A stretch of DNA of 64,000 bases from Neoconidiobolus thromboides FSU 785 (GCA_025603075.1 MU626273.1:129479-193478); one strand, 5' to 3'. Positions 1 through 10,982 are shown, counted from the first letter of the stretch. Notes: generated by a model from the sequence alone, not told the origin. Numbers and translations are program-made.

Positions 1-1984
1 TTGGATCTCTTGATAATTGAACTTGATCTCTTTTTCGGCTAAGTTTTGATTATACATAAGTAATATTAACATTTGTATTGTGTTCGTTATTATTTCATGT
101 TTCTTTGTTAAATATTTTAATTCAATTTCAGCATATCCCTAAAACTGATTAATATATTATTGAATAAACAAAACAAAGGTATTACCATATTAAATAACCA
201 AGTGATTTTTTTACTAAGGGTATCTCGACCATTTAAAAAATTAGTAAATTTTTCCATTCCAGGTTTTAATATTTCTGGTATTTTACAATCTGGAAATATT
301 GAAATTGGCCATAAAGAAGAAGTTAATAAAGTAGGTTGAACAATGGGATCTGTATTAGTTAAAAATTCATTATGAATAATAGCTGCTTTTTCTAAGTCTC
401 TCAACATGGATTTAATTTTCTTAGTAAAGAAAGCACCACATTCGGATTCCAATTTATTTGAAAATTGTAGTTCATAAGTCATATTATCGATATATTTAGG
501 ACTATTAATCGGCCTTGATACATGTAATAACCTCCTCGTTAATGATTCTCTATAATAAGTTTCAAATATATCTTTACTTTTTAAATATCGAAATAATTTT
601 AAACTATTGTCTTGTGTTAACTCCATATCTAATTCATCACTTGCACTTGGATGTTTTTTGTTAAATTGTTCATCTAAATAAATTGTCAAATATTCTGGTA
701 ATCTTTTAAATTTGGTAAATTCTTCAGAAAAGGAAGTGGCGGATGTTTCTTGAAATTGTTTGTCTGATTTTAATCCTTGTAAATGAATTTGATCCCATTT
801 ATTCTTTAATTGTATTAACATCGTAATTAAACTATTAGCTGCTTGAACTTTATTTTTGCTATCACTAATAGAATCCTGAATCATATTACATTGATAATTT
901 ATAAATCTTTTAATGCCTTTTTTTAAGCCATCAAAATAATGACTTTCTTTACAAAGGTCAATAAAGTTATATAGTAATTTGATTTCATTGTATTTATCAT
1001 TATTTAACATATACAATATTCCGCTTTCTTGATCTTCACAAATTTCTTCTAATTTTGGTAAAAAAGCGCTATCAAGTAAGATCTTAGATACTTTTCCAAA
1101 TGGTATCATTGTCATCTGTTCACAATTTCTTTCATGTTCTTCTTTCATATATTTTTTAATCTAAAACAAATATTAAATATTGAATATTATAAATAAATGA
1201 AAACTATTACATCTAATAAGATTGCCGATTTATCTTTAAATTGCCTATTTTCAAATAATTGAGTGTAATGTTTTTTAGTTTCATCAAGAAATGGGGTTTC
1301 CAAAATTGTTTTAAAATGAAGTTGATTAATCATATTAAACATATTAAACGAATTTCTAATTAAACTTTGATCAACTCTATTTCCATTTCTTTCCAATTCA
1401 ATTTGTTCTAATACAGCATAAGAAAAATACTTTTTAACTAAACCATCACCAGCAGATAATATTTTGGTATAAAATAATTCCAAGCAAGATTCATAAATAG
1501 TATTATTTTTAGTTTGTAGTTTAATTAAATACTGATCCAAAACCTTTAAAATAACAGAAATGGGTGGCAATGCAGCTAAATGAATTCCCCATATCTTTAT
1601 TAATTTTGTCAAAAATTCTTTACCAATATCTGGACTTGATTCTAAATTAAATTTAGGGTCTTTTAATTGATGTTTAAAAGCTTGAATCACATTAGAATCA
1701 ATCAATGGCATTAACTCCTCTCCTGCAACTTCCGCTAAACAATTAGTCACTTGTGATTTAACATTATCAAACAATTTTTCACTTAAATTAGTTCTTACTA
1801 AATAATAAGCGTTCCTGTAACATTCTTCAAAACTTAATTGACTTTTACGTTGCTGGTAAATATCTTTTATAGCTTGTCGTATAACTTCAATTGATTTTTG
1901 GTTGTCCTTTTCATTCCTTTTAGAGTGCGAGAAGCCTCGGATTTTCTTCTTAGTATGCTCTTTTTTGGGATCTGGTGTTTTCAT
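1..1984 (-). CDS. CUL3: Cullin-3-type cullin, C-terminus cut by window edge
   Basis: Scaffold of a cullin-RING ubiquitin ligase. Three exons on the minus strand: 1211..1984, 186..1160 and <1..138, joined by GT-AG introns of 50 bp (1161..1210) and 47 bp (139..185), both phase 0. About 629 residues are in the window; cullins are about 750, so the winged-helix and neddylation region lies beyond base 1. The N-terminus has a basic KKIRGFSH stretch and LSFEECYRNAYYLV, as in CUL3. The middle has FRYLKSKDIFETYYRESLTRRLLH and ECGAFFTKKIKSMLRDLE, both cullin-core hallmarks. Exon 3 restores the family motif around HEIITNTIQMLILL. The start at 1984 is the first ATG after a stop-rich upstream. CUL3 (BTB-adaptor) assignment rests on the N-terminus; the cullin call itself is firm. 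Confidence 0.9.
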
Positions 1985-2344
1985 TTATAATAAACTAAAA
2001 GCTTGTTTTGAATTTTTCTGAATTTTTTTAGCTATAGTAGTTAAAGTTGCATTTATTCTTACTCTATCATGCATGTTTATTGGTTACAATCTAATTAGGT
2101 AAGTGAGTAAAGTTATTTACTACGTTTGAAGCTACTGAAGGGATATAAATAGAAATACAAAGCAATAAAAATATCTCATTAAGCTATACTATTTAACTAA
2201 ATTTTAATATTGTGATTGACAATTAGTAAGTAGTTTTCAAATAAAATTTAATACAGGTTTGGATAAAACTTGTCAAGCCAATCAATTTTATCCAAACACA
2301 AGTAAAACTTATAAATTTAATGTCAAGTTGAAATCCATTTTCAA
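1985..2344. other. Divergent intergenic region, cullin / zinc-ribbon gene
   Basis: AT-rich spacer between two divergently transcribed genes, so it should hold both promoters. I see no RNA gene, repeat or clear TATA box. Confidence 0.5.
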
Positions 2345-2727
2345 ATGTTTTTATTTATAGGTAACTTCATCTCAGTAATATAACCAACAAAGTAGCTAAC
2401 TAATCACCAGGAGGACTAAAATCGGCTTTGCGAAAAGTGAGTCCGAGGGTATATGAGTGTCCCAGTTGTTTAACGAAGAAGGCTTATATTGTAAGAGAAG
2501 ATACCACTTTTTATTTCTTTTTTCTGCCCATTTATTCATGGTCTTCAGGCAATAAACCTTACTATAAATGTTTTAATGATCTTTGTGATTGGAGTAATTA
2601 TGAGCTTAGGTTAAACGAAGATCAGTTGGAACAGAGGAGAAAGCTATATTGTAAAATGTGTCGGTACAGATTCGATAATGAAGAGTACAGGTTTTGTCCT
2701 TTGTGTGGTGAGCAGAGAACATCCTAA
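2345..2727 (+). CDS. Small zinc-ribbon protein (zinc_ribbon_15-like)
   Basis: The long open frame begins without an ATG (TTG at 2428), so an upstream exon is needed. A 16-nt first exon 2345..2360 (MFLFI plus one base) joins 2411..2727 over a 50 bp intron (GTAACT...CACCAG), giving 110 aa starting MFLFIGGLKSALRKVSPRVY. A hydrophobic MF-x-FIGG start is what I recall for this fungal family. Two zinc-binding regions are visible: CPSC with CFNDLC, and CKMC with CPLC near the C-terminus, separated by an aromatic TTFYFFFLPIYSW segment. Zinc binding is likely; the cellular role is unknown. The first exon is inferred from splice sites and frame only. Confidence 0.7.
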
Positions 2728-2873
2728 TTAAGATTGACTTATTCTATTTTTTTGATAATAAAAAACAACTCCAAATATAAAGCATATATAAGGTTTTAAA
2801 CTTTTATTAGATATTAAAAATTGAATTAATTTTTATAAAATTTACAAAATAAAGAATATAGTATTGTAATTAA

Positions 2874-4007
2874 CTAAAATTTAAAGTTTAAGAGTTGCGA
2901 TTTACCCTTTAAAAGATTAGGAAATTTGACTAACAAAATAATTAACGCCACAATAGCTAAAAGAAAATAAATCACCAAAGTCACTTGAAATATAATCCTC
3001 CAACGTAAGTGAATTGGAGTAGGTAAAAGATCCTTACGAGATCTAGCTAATTTGTATTGAGTTACACCAAGGCCGATAATTAAAAATGGGAATAATATTA
3101 AACCAGCTAAAAACATCATCACATATAAAAATTCCGTACAGCAAGTACTTCTTTTTTTAGCTGGTTTTTGAAAGCTATGAACAGACTCATTTTGATATAA
3201 AGATAGATCTAAATGGGATTGAAACAACAATGGTGTTTCAAAAGCTTTCATTGCTGAGCGTGGAGTAGTACCACGAGAATATAAAGTATCTTCAGTGCTT
3301 TGAGTGGAAGTACTTTTACCAGATTCGCTTTTAGCCGATGAAATAGGACTAATATTTTGTATTTTAGAGCTATAAGTCTCATGAATATTACTCACACTAT
3401 CGGCAATAGGACGAGCGTTTTTGTGGGTGGGGGGTACTCTTAATTTTGGTACCATGAGGATTGCTTTTGGTTTAGGTATATTCTTTTTTCGGCTAATGGA
3501 CCGGTTTAAGATACTTTTTCTTCTTAGAGAATTGTTCCGTGAGCCACTTCGATTGTTTTTAACTGATATTGCATATGTACTCTTTTCTTTATTTGGTGGC
3601 ATCCTTTTAGATTGATAGATATTAGAACTTGTATTCAATAGTTGCTGATGCTGACCTCTACTCATTGGAGGTTGATAAAATTGAGTTTTACTTACTAATG
3701 GTAAATAAGTATGTGCCATATTATTATGATACATTGGTTTCAATCTGGGATTCATTCTTGCTTGTAGAGGCGGGGGATAATAATTATTCGCCATAGGTTT
3801 ATTTGGTAACTCTAAAGTAGAATAAGAAGGATAAAACCTTCGAGGCTGAGGATGTGAAGCAGGCTTAAGATTGTTCTTTAATAAACGAGAATTGCTTTTA
3901 TTTCTAAGTGTTAATTGACTGATAGGTATCTCATCTTCTTCTTCTTCAACATCTTCATATATTGTTTTGGAACTTTTAACAGGTCGAATGTTATAGCGGC
4001 TTGGCAT
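2874..4007 (-). CDS. Hypothetical protein, disordered N-terminus and two C-terminal TM helices
   Basis: Single-exon gene of 377 aa. Residues 1-285 are low complexity: an acidic EDVEEEEDE patch, then Pro/Tyr/Ser/Arg-rich sequence with an Arg/Lys-rich stretch near residue 165 (NSLRRKSILNRSISRKK). A Cys-Cys pair after KKRST precedes the first hydrophobic helix (about 295-316, FLYVMMFLAGLILFPFLIIG). A second follows at about 337-360, with a basic loop between. The pattern suggests a membrane-anchored protein with a long cytoplasmic tail that may be phosphorylated or palmitoylated at CC (inference). I do not recognise the family. The plus-strand frame inside it (3421..3615) is a shadow. Confidence 0.65.
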   Translation of the reverse strand: MPSRYNIRPVKSSKTIYEDVEEEEDEIPISQLTLRNKSNSRLLKNNLKPASHPQPRRFYPSYSTLELPNKPMANNYYPPPLQARMNPRLKPMYHNNMAHTYLPLVSKTQFYQPPMSRGQHQQLLNTSSNIYQSKRMPPNKEKSTYAISVKNNRSGSRNNSLRRKSILNRSISRKKNIPKPKAILMVPKLRVPPTHKNARPIADSVSNIHETYSSKIQNISPISSAKSESGKSTSTQSTEDTLYSRGTTPRSAMKAFETPLLFQSHLDLSLYQNESVHSFQKPAKKRSTCCTEFLYVMMFLAGLILFPFLIIGLGVTQYKLARSRKDLLPTPIHLRWRIIFQVTLVIYFLLAIVALIILLVKFPNLLKGKSQLLNFKF

Positions 4008-4469
4008 TGTTTTTTAATAAATTACTTAAAAGAATAGAATGTAGAATTAATATTTACAATTGAAAGATTAAAGCTCAACTTAGGGATCTAACTAGAGATA
4101 AAAATTACTATATTAAACTTAATTATGTATTTTATTAGTCTACTTTCACTTCTATCTTTCAAGGTTTAGTGAAAATGATTGTAAATGAAACGTTTGATAA
4201 AATTTAGATTTTTAGTGTCGTAAAGCCAATTCAAGTAAATTGCATGTTTTAGATTTTACTGGTATTTCTAATAAAATCTTTTATGTTTTACTAGCGTTTA
4301 TAGCCAAAACTATTATAAAAATTATTTTAAACAATTTACTTATTAGTAGTAACATAAAAGTATAAGTATATATTTCATAAAAAATTACAACTTTATAAAC
4401 TTACCATACAAATAATAGGCTAAGGTCGAAAAATATATATTAAAATGCTTCCGGATTAAATAAGAAAAT
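4008..4469. other. Intergenic, nothing recognised
   Basis: AT-rich upstream region of the minus-strand membrane-protein gene, running to tRNA-Phe. No repeat or motif stands out. Confidence 0.4.
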
Positions 4470-4475
4470 GCGGCT

Positions 4476-4519
<44 letters not shown>

Positions 4520-4542
4520 GCGTTCAATCCGCGGTGGGCGCA
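4470..4542 (+). tRNA. tRNA-Phe (GAA)
   Basis: A 73-nt cloverleaf. D arm GCTC/GAGC; anticodon stem TCAGA/TCTGA with loop CTGAAGA (anticodon GAA); T stem CCGCG/CGCGG with loop TTCAATC; discriminator A. The acceptor stem GCGGCTA/TGGGCGC has one G-G mismatch at pair 4-69 and a T-G wobble at 6-67. There is no intron and no encoded CCA. Confidence 0.92.
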
Positions 4543-5236
4543 TGAACCATAAAGTTTTGGTATTCGATTTTTAGAAGTCACTTAATATTTTATGCAGCAT
4601 TATATAACTGTTCGAGCAAGCCTCTTGTGGTATCTGTTATGAATTAAAAGCCTACTTTTTATTTTTGCTTAATATCAGAATTCAATAGTAGTTCTAAAAA
4701 AAGATCGGGGATTTGAGAATAAGATCATAAAAAAGGTTATTTAAACAAGAACTTTGATATATTGTTTATTAATGACTTTATTTTATTAAAGATTCCCAAT
4801 AAAATTCTTTAACTTCTGATATAAAAATAAGATCAAAAACATCCAAATGATAGAAAATGGCAGTATGATTTAAACTCATTTATTTTGTTCTATAAATTTG
4901 ATTTGAAATTAACTTATAAGGTAAATAAAAAAAATGGCAAGGATGTATAAAATTTGATAAAAATTGGAGTTGATTTTTTATCTTTTTAAAAAAATGCCAA
5001 TCAAATGAAGTTATTACGCATTCGATTGGATAGACACTTCAATGTTGGGCAGAAAATTTTAATTCCTATAATAAATATAATTAATAAATTAAAAATAATA
5101 TAATTAATCGATAAAATGAATCACAATTATGGTTAATGGAACATGTAATACAGAGAATGAGTATATATACTCTAAAAAAGTCACAATATTTATAGCAAAA
5201 AATTCAATTTATTTTTGACAAATAAAACTACTCATT
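4543..5236. other. Intergenic with likely promoter of the secreted protein gene
   Basis: AT-rich and without an ORF of note. The only clear element is the TATA palindrome at 5159..5172. Confidence 0.4.
5159..5172 (+). promoter_or_regulatory. TATA-like palindrome GAGTATATATACTC
   Basis: A perfect 14-bp palindrome centred on TATATA, about 65 bp upstream of the ATG at 5237. The related secreted genes at 12158 and 13443 have a GTATATAA box at a similar distance. Confidence 0.5.
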
Positions 5237-5710
5237 ATGAAATTTGCCATTGCATTACCCATTGCCTTACTTTTCCTTGGTTCAATTCAAGCTGAAGAAC
5301 AAACCAACAGCATCAGAGGCATCAAAGAATCTTTTAAAAACTTTGGAAAAAAAGTGATTGGTGCTGTAGGTAAAGAAACCGCCACTTACGTTTCTGAAAA
5401 AGCACACCAATTCCTTGGTGGAGCTGGCAATGCTAATCAAACTCCTCCTCCAGTAGTTGCTAGATCTCAAGAACTCGATACCCGTGGTAAGAAGAATAAG
5501 AAGAAGAAGAATAAGAAGAATAAGAAGAAGAATAAGAAAAACAAGAACAAGGGTGTTAACCCAATTCCTGAAACTGTTCAACCTGAAACTACAGCTCCTG
5601 AAACTGTCCAACCTGAAACTTCAGTCACTGAAGCTACCCCTGGAGCTGTTACTGCTGCCGTAAAACGTGGGCTTTCATTAGCTTTGTCACAAATTAATGA
5701 TATGATTTGA
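5237..5710 (+). CDS. Secreted Lys-rich pro-protein with C-terminal KR-peptide
   Basis: 157 aa. Residues 1-19 form a signal peptide (MKFAIALPIALLFLGSIQA). Next comes an amphipathic basic segment starting RGIKESFKNFGKKVIGAV, then a block at about 78-104 almost entirely Lys/Asn, then a Thr/Pro/Glu linker with PETVQPET twice. The C-terminus is KR followed by GLSLALSQINDMI. The layout (signal, GIK-type helix, low-complexity linker, dibasic site, 13-16-residue hydrophobic helix) recurs in the genes at 12158 and 13443. Kexin cleavage at KR and release of the tail peptide is inference. No homolog is known to me. The Lys-rich codons are AAG/AAA runs of a near-repetitive GAAGAATAA type, a likely site of length variation. 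Confidence 0.75.
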   Translation: MKFAIALPIALLFLGSIQAEEQTNSIRGIKESFKNFGKKVIGAVGKETATYVSEKAHQFLGGAGNANQTPPPVVARSQELDTRGKKNKKKKNKKNKKKNKKNKNKGVNPIPETVQPETTAPETVQPETSVTEATPGAVTAAVKRGLSLALSQINDMI

Positions 5711-6094
5711 ACATTCAATAAATTACTAACTTAATCTTTTAATCAGTTTGTAAATTTTTGTTTTTTATTTTTTACAAAAAATGTGACATAAGCTAGCAAG
5801 TGTTTATATTAATTTAATGTTTTAGTCAATTTTTATCAAATTTTTTATCTAGTTTCAAAAGTCAAATAAAAATACTCTAAGCTTAAATTGCTAAAAAAAA
5901 TTAAGACTGAGAGCCAAATACACCTCTAATACTATTGTAGTATTAGGATATACAACAATGCATTTACTCTTGTTATACTCCGAATTATATACACATAAAA
6001 AAACTTGTCAAAAAACATTGCCTAGTATTTCGAGTTATGTCCATTATCAATATTTCTAAACTTTTAAAGTAAATGTGTAAGCAAAAATTATTAT
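5711..6094. other. Convergent intergenic region
   Basis: Spacer between convergent 3' ends of the secreted protein and PTR2. T-rich and A-rich tracts could serve 3' processing; nothing else is seen. Confidence 0.4.
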
Positions 6095-7711
6095 TTATTT
6101 CTTAATCATTTCTAGATCCTCTTTGGCTTCAATCATGGCTTCTTCTTCTTCTTTTGAAACATACCAAAACTTTGCCATTAAAACAAAAATTATAAAGAAA
6201 AAGGTAGAAAGTGCGATATAAATCCACATTTTAGTGGAAGCAGAGTAATCCTTTAAGCCAAGTTCTAATCCGAGAACAACATAATTACCAATGGCTGAAG
6301 TAACTAAAAAGATCGAAGAAGAAGAGGATTTCATTTGTTTCCCAACTTGAGTATAAGCAAATTGAAGGCCAATTGGGGATGTCATAGCTTCACCTAAAGA
6401 TAAAAGAATATATTGAGGGAGTTGAATAGTGCCATTAATACACTGGTCACATGAAATAACCTTATTCCCTTCTTTAATCAGAGACCCAGCATTTGCTTCA
6501 ACGTAGTACTGAAGAGAGGTAGATAATATATAAGTAAGAATCATAATGAACCAACCCCAAACCATACGAGTTAAAAGAGGCATTTTTATACCCCTTCTCT
6601 CTAAGAATGGGTAAACGACATAGGACATTAATGGTACAAAAATAATAATTAAAATCGAATTAACATTTGAAGAAGCTTCGGCAGGCAATGGAATAAACCA
6701 CAAAAAGTTCTGATTCATCATATCATAATTATTTTGCCATTCAGTGGAGTTTTGGTCATATAGTAACCAAAAGAAAGATAATGGTAGCAACATGAGTGCT
6801 ACTTTCAAAAATAATCTGGTTTCTTCAACCATTTCTTTACCATATAAATCATCTGCAAACTGAAGCCAATGGGTTTTACTTGCTTTTTCTTCCTTACTTG
6901 CTTTGAAGTTACGGTACCCTGCAACTACCGCTGTTTTAAAGGCTATCCATGGCATAAATCTACCTGTTGCTGGAACGATACGATAGTAACGATGACCAAA
7001 TACAAACAAACCTAAAGCAATTGCAAAAGCAATAGTTGGGATAAAAAAAGCAATAAAATAGCAATTAGAACCAAAGCAGTAGGTATAGTCTTTGATATAG
7101 GGAGTGAGATATTGTGCAACTAAAGCACCAACATTAATACAGACATAAAAAAGGCTAAAAAATTTATCTAGTAAACGAGTCTGTGATGGCAAAAACTGAT
7201 CACCACCATGAGACGATACACATGGCTTAATACCACCTGCACCAAGTGCGATAAGTAAAGCAGGAAAAAGATAAGTCCAAAACGGATAGCTTCCATAACT
7301 AGCAACCAAATTATTGATAGAAAATACAGCTAATAGAGTATTTCCAACCAAATAGATAAAAGACATATAAACAATAGTATGGTATTTTCCTAAGAAAGAA
7401 TCAGATATAGCAGCGCCAACAAATGGAAAGATATAAACTAATGCATTAAATAAAGAAGCTTGTGCTTTGGCATAATATTCTGGATAGCCATAAGCCGTTT
7501 GTAAATACTTATTGAGTAAATTCTTGATACCAAAATAGCAAAAACGTTCACACAGCTCATTTGGTACAATAAAATAAACTGCCTTTGGCATTTTATCATG
7601 GTTAGCTGCTAACTTGGCATCTAACTCAGCATTGATAATCCGCTCTTTTTCTAATAGCTCCCTTTCTCTGTCATCTAGTTCAGTGCCAAAGGCTTCAACG
7701 TTCTTAGACAT
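6095..7711 (-). CDS. PTR2: Proton-coupled di/tripeptide transporter (PTR2/POT family)
   Basis: 538 aa in a single exon. Imports di- and tripeptides across the plasma membrane with protons. The POT signature is present: ERFCYFGIKNLLNKYLQ near the N-terminus and GAGGIKPCVSSHGGDQF in the TM5 region, followed by FFSLFYVCINVGALVAQ. About twelve hydrophobic segments are visible, with the large loop after TM6 (HRYYRIVPATGRFMPW). QYILLSLGEAMTSPIGLQFAY matches the late POT motif. Length is near the family norm (550-600). The start at 7711 is the first ATG and gives an acidic cytoplasmic N-terminus. No intron is needed. The PTR2 symbol follows the fungal prototype; narrower specificity cannot be told. 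Confidence 0.93.
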   Translation of the reverse strand: MSKNVEAFGTELDDRERELLEKERIINAELDAKLAANHDKMPKAVYFIVPNELCERFCYFGIKNLLNKYLQTAYGYPEYYAKAQASLFNALVYIFPFVGAAISDSFLGKYHTIVYMSFIYLVGNTLLAVFSINNLVASYGSYPFWTYLFPALLIALGAGGIKPCVSSHGGDQFLPSQTRLLDKFFSLFYVCINVGALVAQYLTPYIKDYTYCFGSNCYFIAFFIPTIAFAIALGLFVFGHRYYRIVPATGRFMPWIAFKTAVVAGYRNFKASKEEKASKTHWLQFADDLYGKEMVEETRLFLKVALMLLPLSFFWLLYDQNSTEWQNNYDMMNQNFLWFIPLPAEASSNVNSILIIIFVPLMSYVVYPFLERRGIKMPLLTRMVWGWFIMILTYILSTSLQYYVEANAGSLIKEGNKVISCDQCINGTIQLPQYILLSLGEAMTSPIGLQFAYTQVGKQMKSSSSSIFLVTSAIGNYVVLGLELGLKDYSASTKMWIYIALSTFFFIIFVLMAKFWYVSKEEEEAMIEAKEDLEMIKK

Positions 7712-9160
7712 CTTTAATATGATAGTTTTATATTTTCTATTCTATCAATTTTACTATTGTTTATATATTGTTTTCATTCTATAATAAATTGTACTTATCC
7801 TAGGATATAGTTTTATCGGAGGAATGGTTTTTCACTATTTCTATTTTCTATCATTTTTCTTTTGGAATATTAAAATTGATGTTAAAATGCTAATAATATT
7901 GCCTTTTTAGGCCAAATTGTTGATAAAGAATCAAATTAAACTTTTTAATGATTTAGCAGGTATCTTTAGTATAAAGTGTCTTTAATATTTGTTTTTTTAC
8001 ATTATTTAATATATTAAACCATGAATCTGGTTTTTGTATATTTTTTACATAAAGTTTATAATAATGTATATAGTTAAAGTTGTTGTTATAATTAAAAATA
8101 ATATGCTTAAAAATAAAAGGGTTCATTATTCATAAATATTAAAGAGAATACATTAAATTAATAAAACTATCTTATGATAACAAAATAGATTATATAAAAC
8201 AAAACCTTAGGTTAGAATAGGATAAACAATTTTAATTTATAATAACATCTTATGACAATAAAATTCACTAAATAATGCAAATGTTATCTATATTTTATAA
8301 TCATTTGTGCTTGTATATATTTTCTATGGTAGATTCTGGTTTCAATTTATCTAAGGTTAATGAAGTGTGATCCTTTTTTTTATTAACAACATAAAATTTC
8401 ACAACATTATTATTTGTGATAATTCATCTATTGGATGATAATGATAAAGTAAATTAAAGCATAGAAGTCTCATATCAACTATGAAAATAAAGCTTAAAGC
8501 TTTATATTTACTATGAACCTTTTCAATTCAATTTTAATCATAAGTTTATCTACAAAGTAATAAATTCTACCAGATAGCATATTTTGTGAAATAACCTATA
8601 AGTAAAGGATCCTAAATTTTCTTTGACAATGACTTCAAACAAGAAGGAGATGGTTCAAGTTTTTTTCTCTCGGTTTTGTCAAATGACTAGAATTTCAATT
8701 TACTATTTATACCTAGTTCTCTGTCATATCATTTTAATAGTAAAAGCAGTTCCAGCTCAAATAATAATATCCTCAGTTAACTTCAACGCTTCATAATCTC
8801 AAACTATATCCTCTTTTCTTAATATAACATATGGGAATGTATTTTTGTGTTTGAATTTTACTAACTTTTCCATTCAAATAGCGCTTAAAAGATGGAAAAA
8901 GTAATGAAGCCAAAAAAACACCCCCATATGTCACTGTTGAGTTTTTAAAATTCAAGTCAGTTAGAAGATGTGATGTTGCTATATTCTATATTAATCTTAC
9001 AGCTCCATAATTTGGAGCATTTAAAATTATTAGTATATATTTAATAAAAGTTAAATCAAAATGAATAATAGTAAACTTAAGCAGAGCATAGTTATTTATT
9101 TGAGATAGAATGGAAGGAAAAACATGAAGATGAGTGATTTTAAAAGGTGAGTTTTAAAAC
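7712..9160. other. Intergenic, one MITE copy
   Basis: 1.4 kb of AT-rich DNA upstream of PTR2 and downstream of the His-rich gene. Apart from the foldback element at 8830..8928 I see no gene or RNA. Confidence 0.45.
8830..8928 (-). mobile_element. TATGGGGATGT foldback MITE, copy 1
   Basis: Complete copy in reverse orientation. Left end TATGGGAATGT, core CAAATAGCGCTT, right end CACCCCCATA. Confidence 0.75.
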
Positions 9161-10480
9161 TTAGTAACGTCCATATTTATCATATCCACCATGATGTTTA
9201 CCATAATGATCATCATCATGATGTCCATATCCTTTGTGATGTTTACCATAATGATCATCATCATGATTTCCGTAGCCCTTGTGGTGTTTACCATAATGAT
9301 CATCATCATCATAACCTCCATAACCTTTGTGATGTTTACCATAGTGGTCATCATCGCCATAATGCTTCTTACCATAACTATCGTCATGTCCATAGCCCCT
9401 TCTGTAGACTTTATAAGATCCTTGATGATAGTTCTTTACACCGTAATGATCATCATCTCCATAACCTTTATTGTGTTTACCGTAGTGGTCATCATCACCA
9501 TAGCCTTTATGGTGTTTACCATAATGATCATCATCTCCATAACCCTTATGATGTTTGCCGTAATGATCATCATCACCATAACCTTTATGGTGTTTGCCAT
9601 AATGATCATCATTTCCGTAGCGCCTTGCACCATAATAATCATCATCTCCATAGCCTTTGTGGTGTTTACCATAGTGATCATCATCTCCATAACCTTTATG
9701 GTGTTTACCGTAGTGGTCATCATCTCCATAGCCTTTATGGTGTTTACCATAGTGGTCATCATCGCCATAGCCTTTATGGTGTTTACCATAATGATCGTCA
9801 TCTCCATAACCCTTATGATGTTTGCCGTAGTGGTCATCGTCACCATAACCTTTATGATGTTTACCGTAGTGGTCATCATCACCATAACCTTTATGGTGTT
9901 TACCATAATGATCATCATCTCCATAACCCTTATGATGTTTGCCGTAATGATCATCATCACCATAGTGTTTTGCGCCATAGTAATCATCATCGTGATGTCC
10001 ATATCCATTGTGGTGCTTACCATAATGATCGTCATTTCCATAACCTTTATGGTGTTTGCCATAATGATCATCTCCATCGTAACCCCCGTATCCTTTGTGA
10101 TGTTTACCGTATCCCTTATGCTTGCCATAATGATCATCTCCATAATGACTTGCACCGTAGTAATCATCATCATCATAGTCTCCGTAGCCCTTATTATGTT
10201 TTCCGTATCCCTTATGTTTTCCGTAATGATCGTCATCATTATCATCACCATAATCGTCTTTCTTTTCTTCTTTCTTTTCTTCCTTTTTTTCTTCGGGTGC
10301 AGGCAAAGATTTCTCTTCAGGAGCAGCAGCTTGCTGTGGTTGAGCTTGGGCTTCAGGCTTGGCATTCTGCATCAATGCTTTAAGTGGCAAAACCGAGTTT
10401 AATGAATTAGTGTTGAGTCCATCAGCTAAGATAGTTGACATGACTAAACTAATGAATAAGGTGCTTTTAAATTGAACCAT
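9161..10480 (-). CDS. Secreted His/Asp/Tyr/Gly tandem-repeat protein
   Basis: 439 aa. A signal peptide (about 1-20, MVQFKSTLFISLVMSTILAD) is followed by an Ala/Gln/Pro segment and a Glu/Lys block (EEKKEEKKEEKKDD). The rest is repeats of a 13-residue unit, GDDDHYGKHHKGY. Eight successive units are identical in protein, more follow after a DYYGARRYG interruption, and about twenty HYGKH-type motifs occur overall. Synonymous codon differences between units show the peptide is under selection, not just recent DNA copying. Alternating acidic and His/Lys groups suggest metal binding or a cohesive cell-wall or adhesive protein (inference). No disulfide is possible in the repeats (no Cys). The overlapping plus-strand open frames are artefacts of the 39-bp period. 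Confidence 0.85.
   Translation of the reverse strand: MVQFKSTLFISLVMSTILADGLNTNSLNSVLPLKALMQNAKPEAQAQPQQAAAPEEKSLPAPEEKKEEKKEEKKDDYGDDNDDDHYGKHKGYGKHNKGYGDYDDDDYYGASHYGDDHYGKHKGYGKHHKGYGGYDGDDHYGKHHKGYGNDDHYGKHHNGYGHHDDDYYGAKHYGDDDHYGKHHKGYGDDDHYGKHHKGYGDDDHYGKHHKGYGDDDHYGKHHKGYGDDDHYGKHHKGYGDDDHYGKHHKGYGDDDHYGKHHKGYGDDDHYGKHHKGYGDDDYYGARRYGNDDHYGKHHKGYGDDDHYGKHHKGYGDDDHYGKHHKGYGDDDHYGKHNKGYGDDDHYGVKNYHQGSYKVYRRGYGHDDSYGKKHYGDDDHYGKHHKGYGGYDDDDHYGKHHKGYGNHDDDHYGKHHKGYGHHDDDHYGKHHGGYDKYGRY
9427..10228. repeat. 39-bp coding minisatellite
   Basis: Tandem 39-bp units encode the 13-residue repeat. Two synonymous variants alternate in places (CCTTTATGGTGTTTACC versus CCCTTATGATGTTTGCC), a hint of a higher-order ~78-bp period. 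Interrupted by variant units near 9620 and 9965. Confidence 0.8.
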
Positions 10481-10982
10481 TTCTAATAATCTAATGAGTT
10501 TAAGTTGATGTAGTAATTGATATGCTGTATGTGTAAATAACTATGCTGTAATGCTAATATAATATTTCTATTATAATTTGTTTTAATTTATTGTATCAAT
10601 ATCCCTTCCTTTATATATTCATCTAAAATTCTGTTAACTAACTTATCCCACTTTTCACACTTTTACTCCCAGTTTTTTACATTAATTTCCCCTCACTGGT
10701 TTTTTTTACCAACTAATTTTATTAGGTATCACCCCAAATTAATAGCCAGTTTTCAACTGCTGTGTTGGTTTCCACACATTTAAACGAAACTAAAACACGG
10801 ATTTTATTTTATCCCGATCTTGTTGTAAGCTGCTTAAAATTAGTTTTGTGTTTTTTAACCGTTAACTGTCGTTAATGTTGTGTAAACTTGGATTAGTAAT
10901 CTATTTGTTAAATTTATATTAGATTTATTAACTAAAATAAGTAAAATAGTCCAATGTATTAATAAATAAACTTCACTATAAT
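10481..10982. other. Intergenic, promoter side of the His-rich gene
   Basis: Contains a TATATA stretch near 10612 that could be a distant TATA box for the minus-strand repeat gene. No ORF or repeat seen. Confidence 0.4.

Noticed and set aside
2427-2428. TTG start for the zinc-ribbon protein
   Set aside because: Eukaryotic gene; an ATG-bearing 16-nt exon with good splice sites explains the start better.
9191-10402. Plus-strand 403-aa and other long frames inside the His-rich gene
   Set aside because: They are antisense or shifted readings of the 39-bp repeat. The minus-strand frame has a signal peptide and a coherent repeat.
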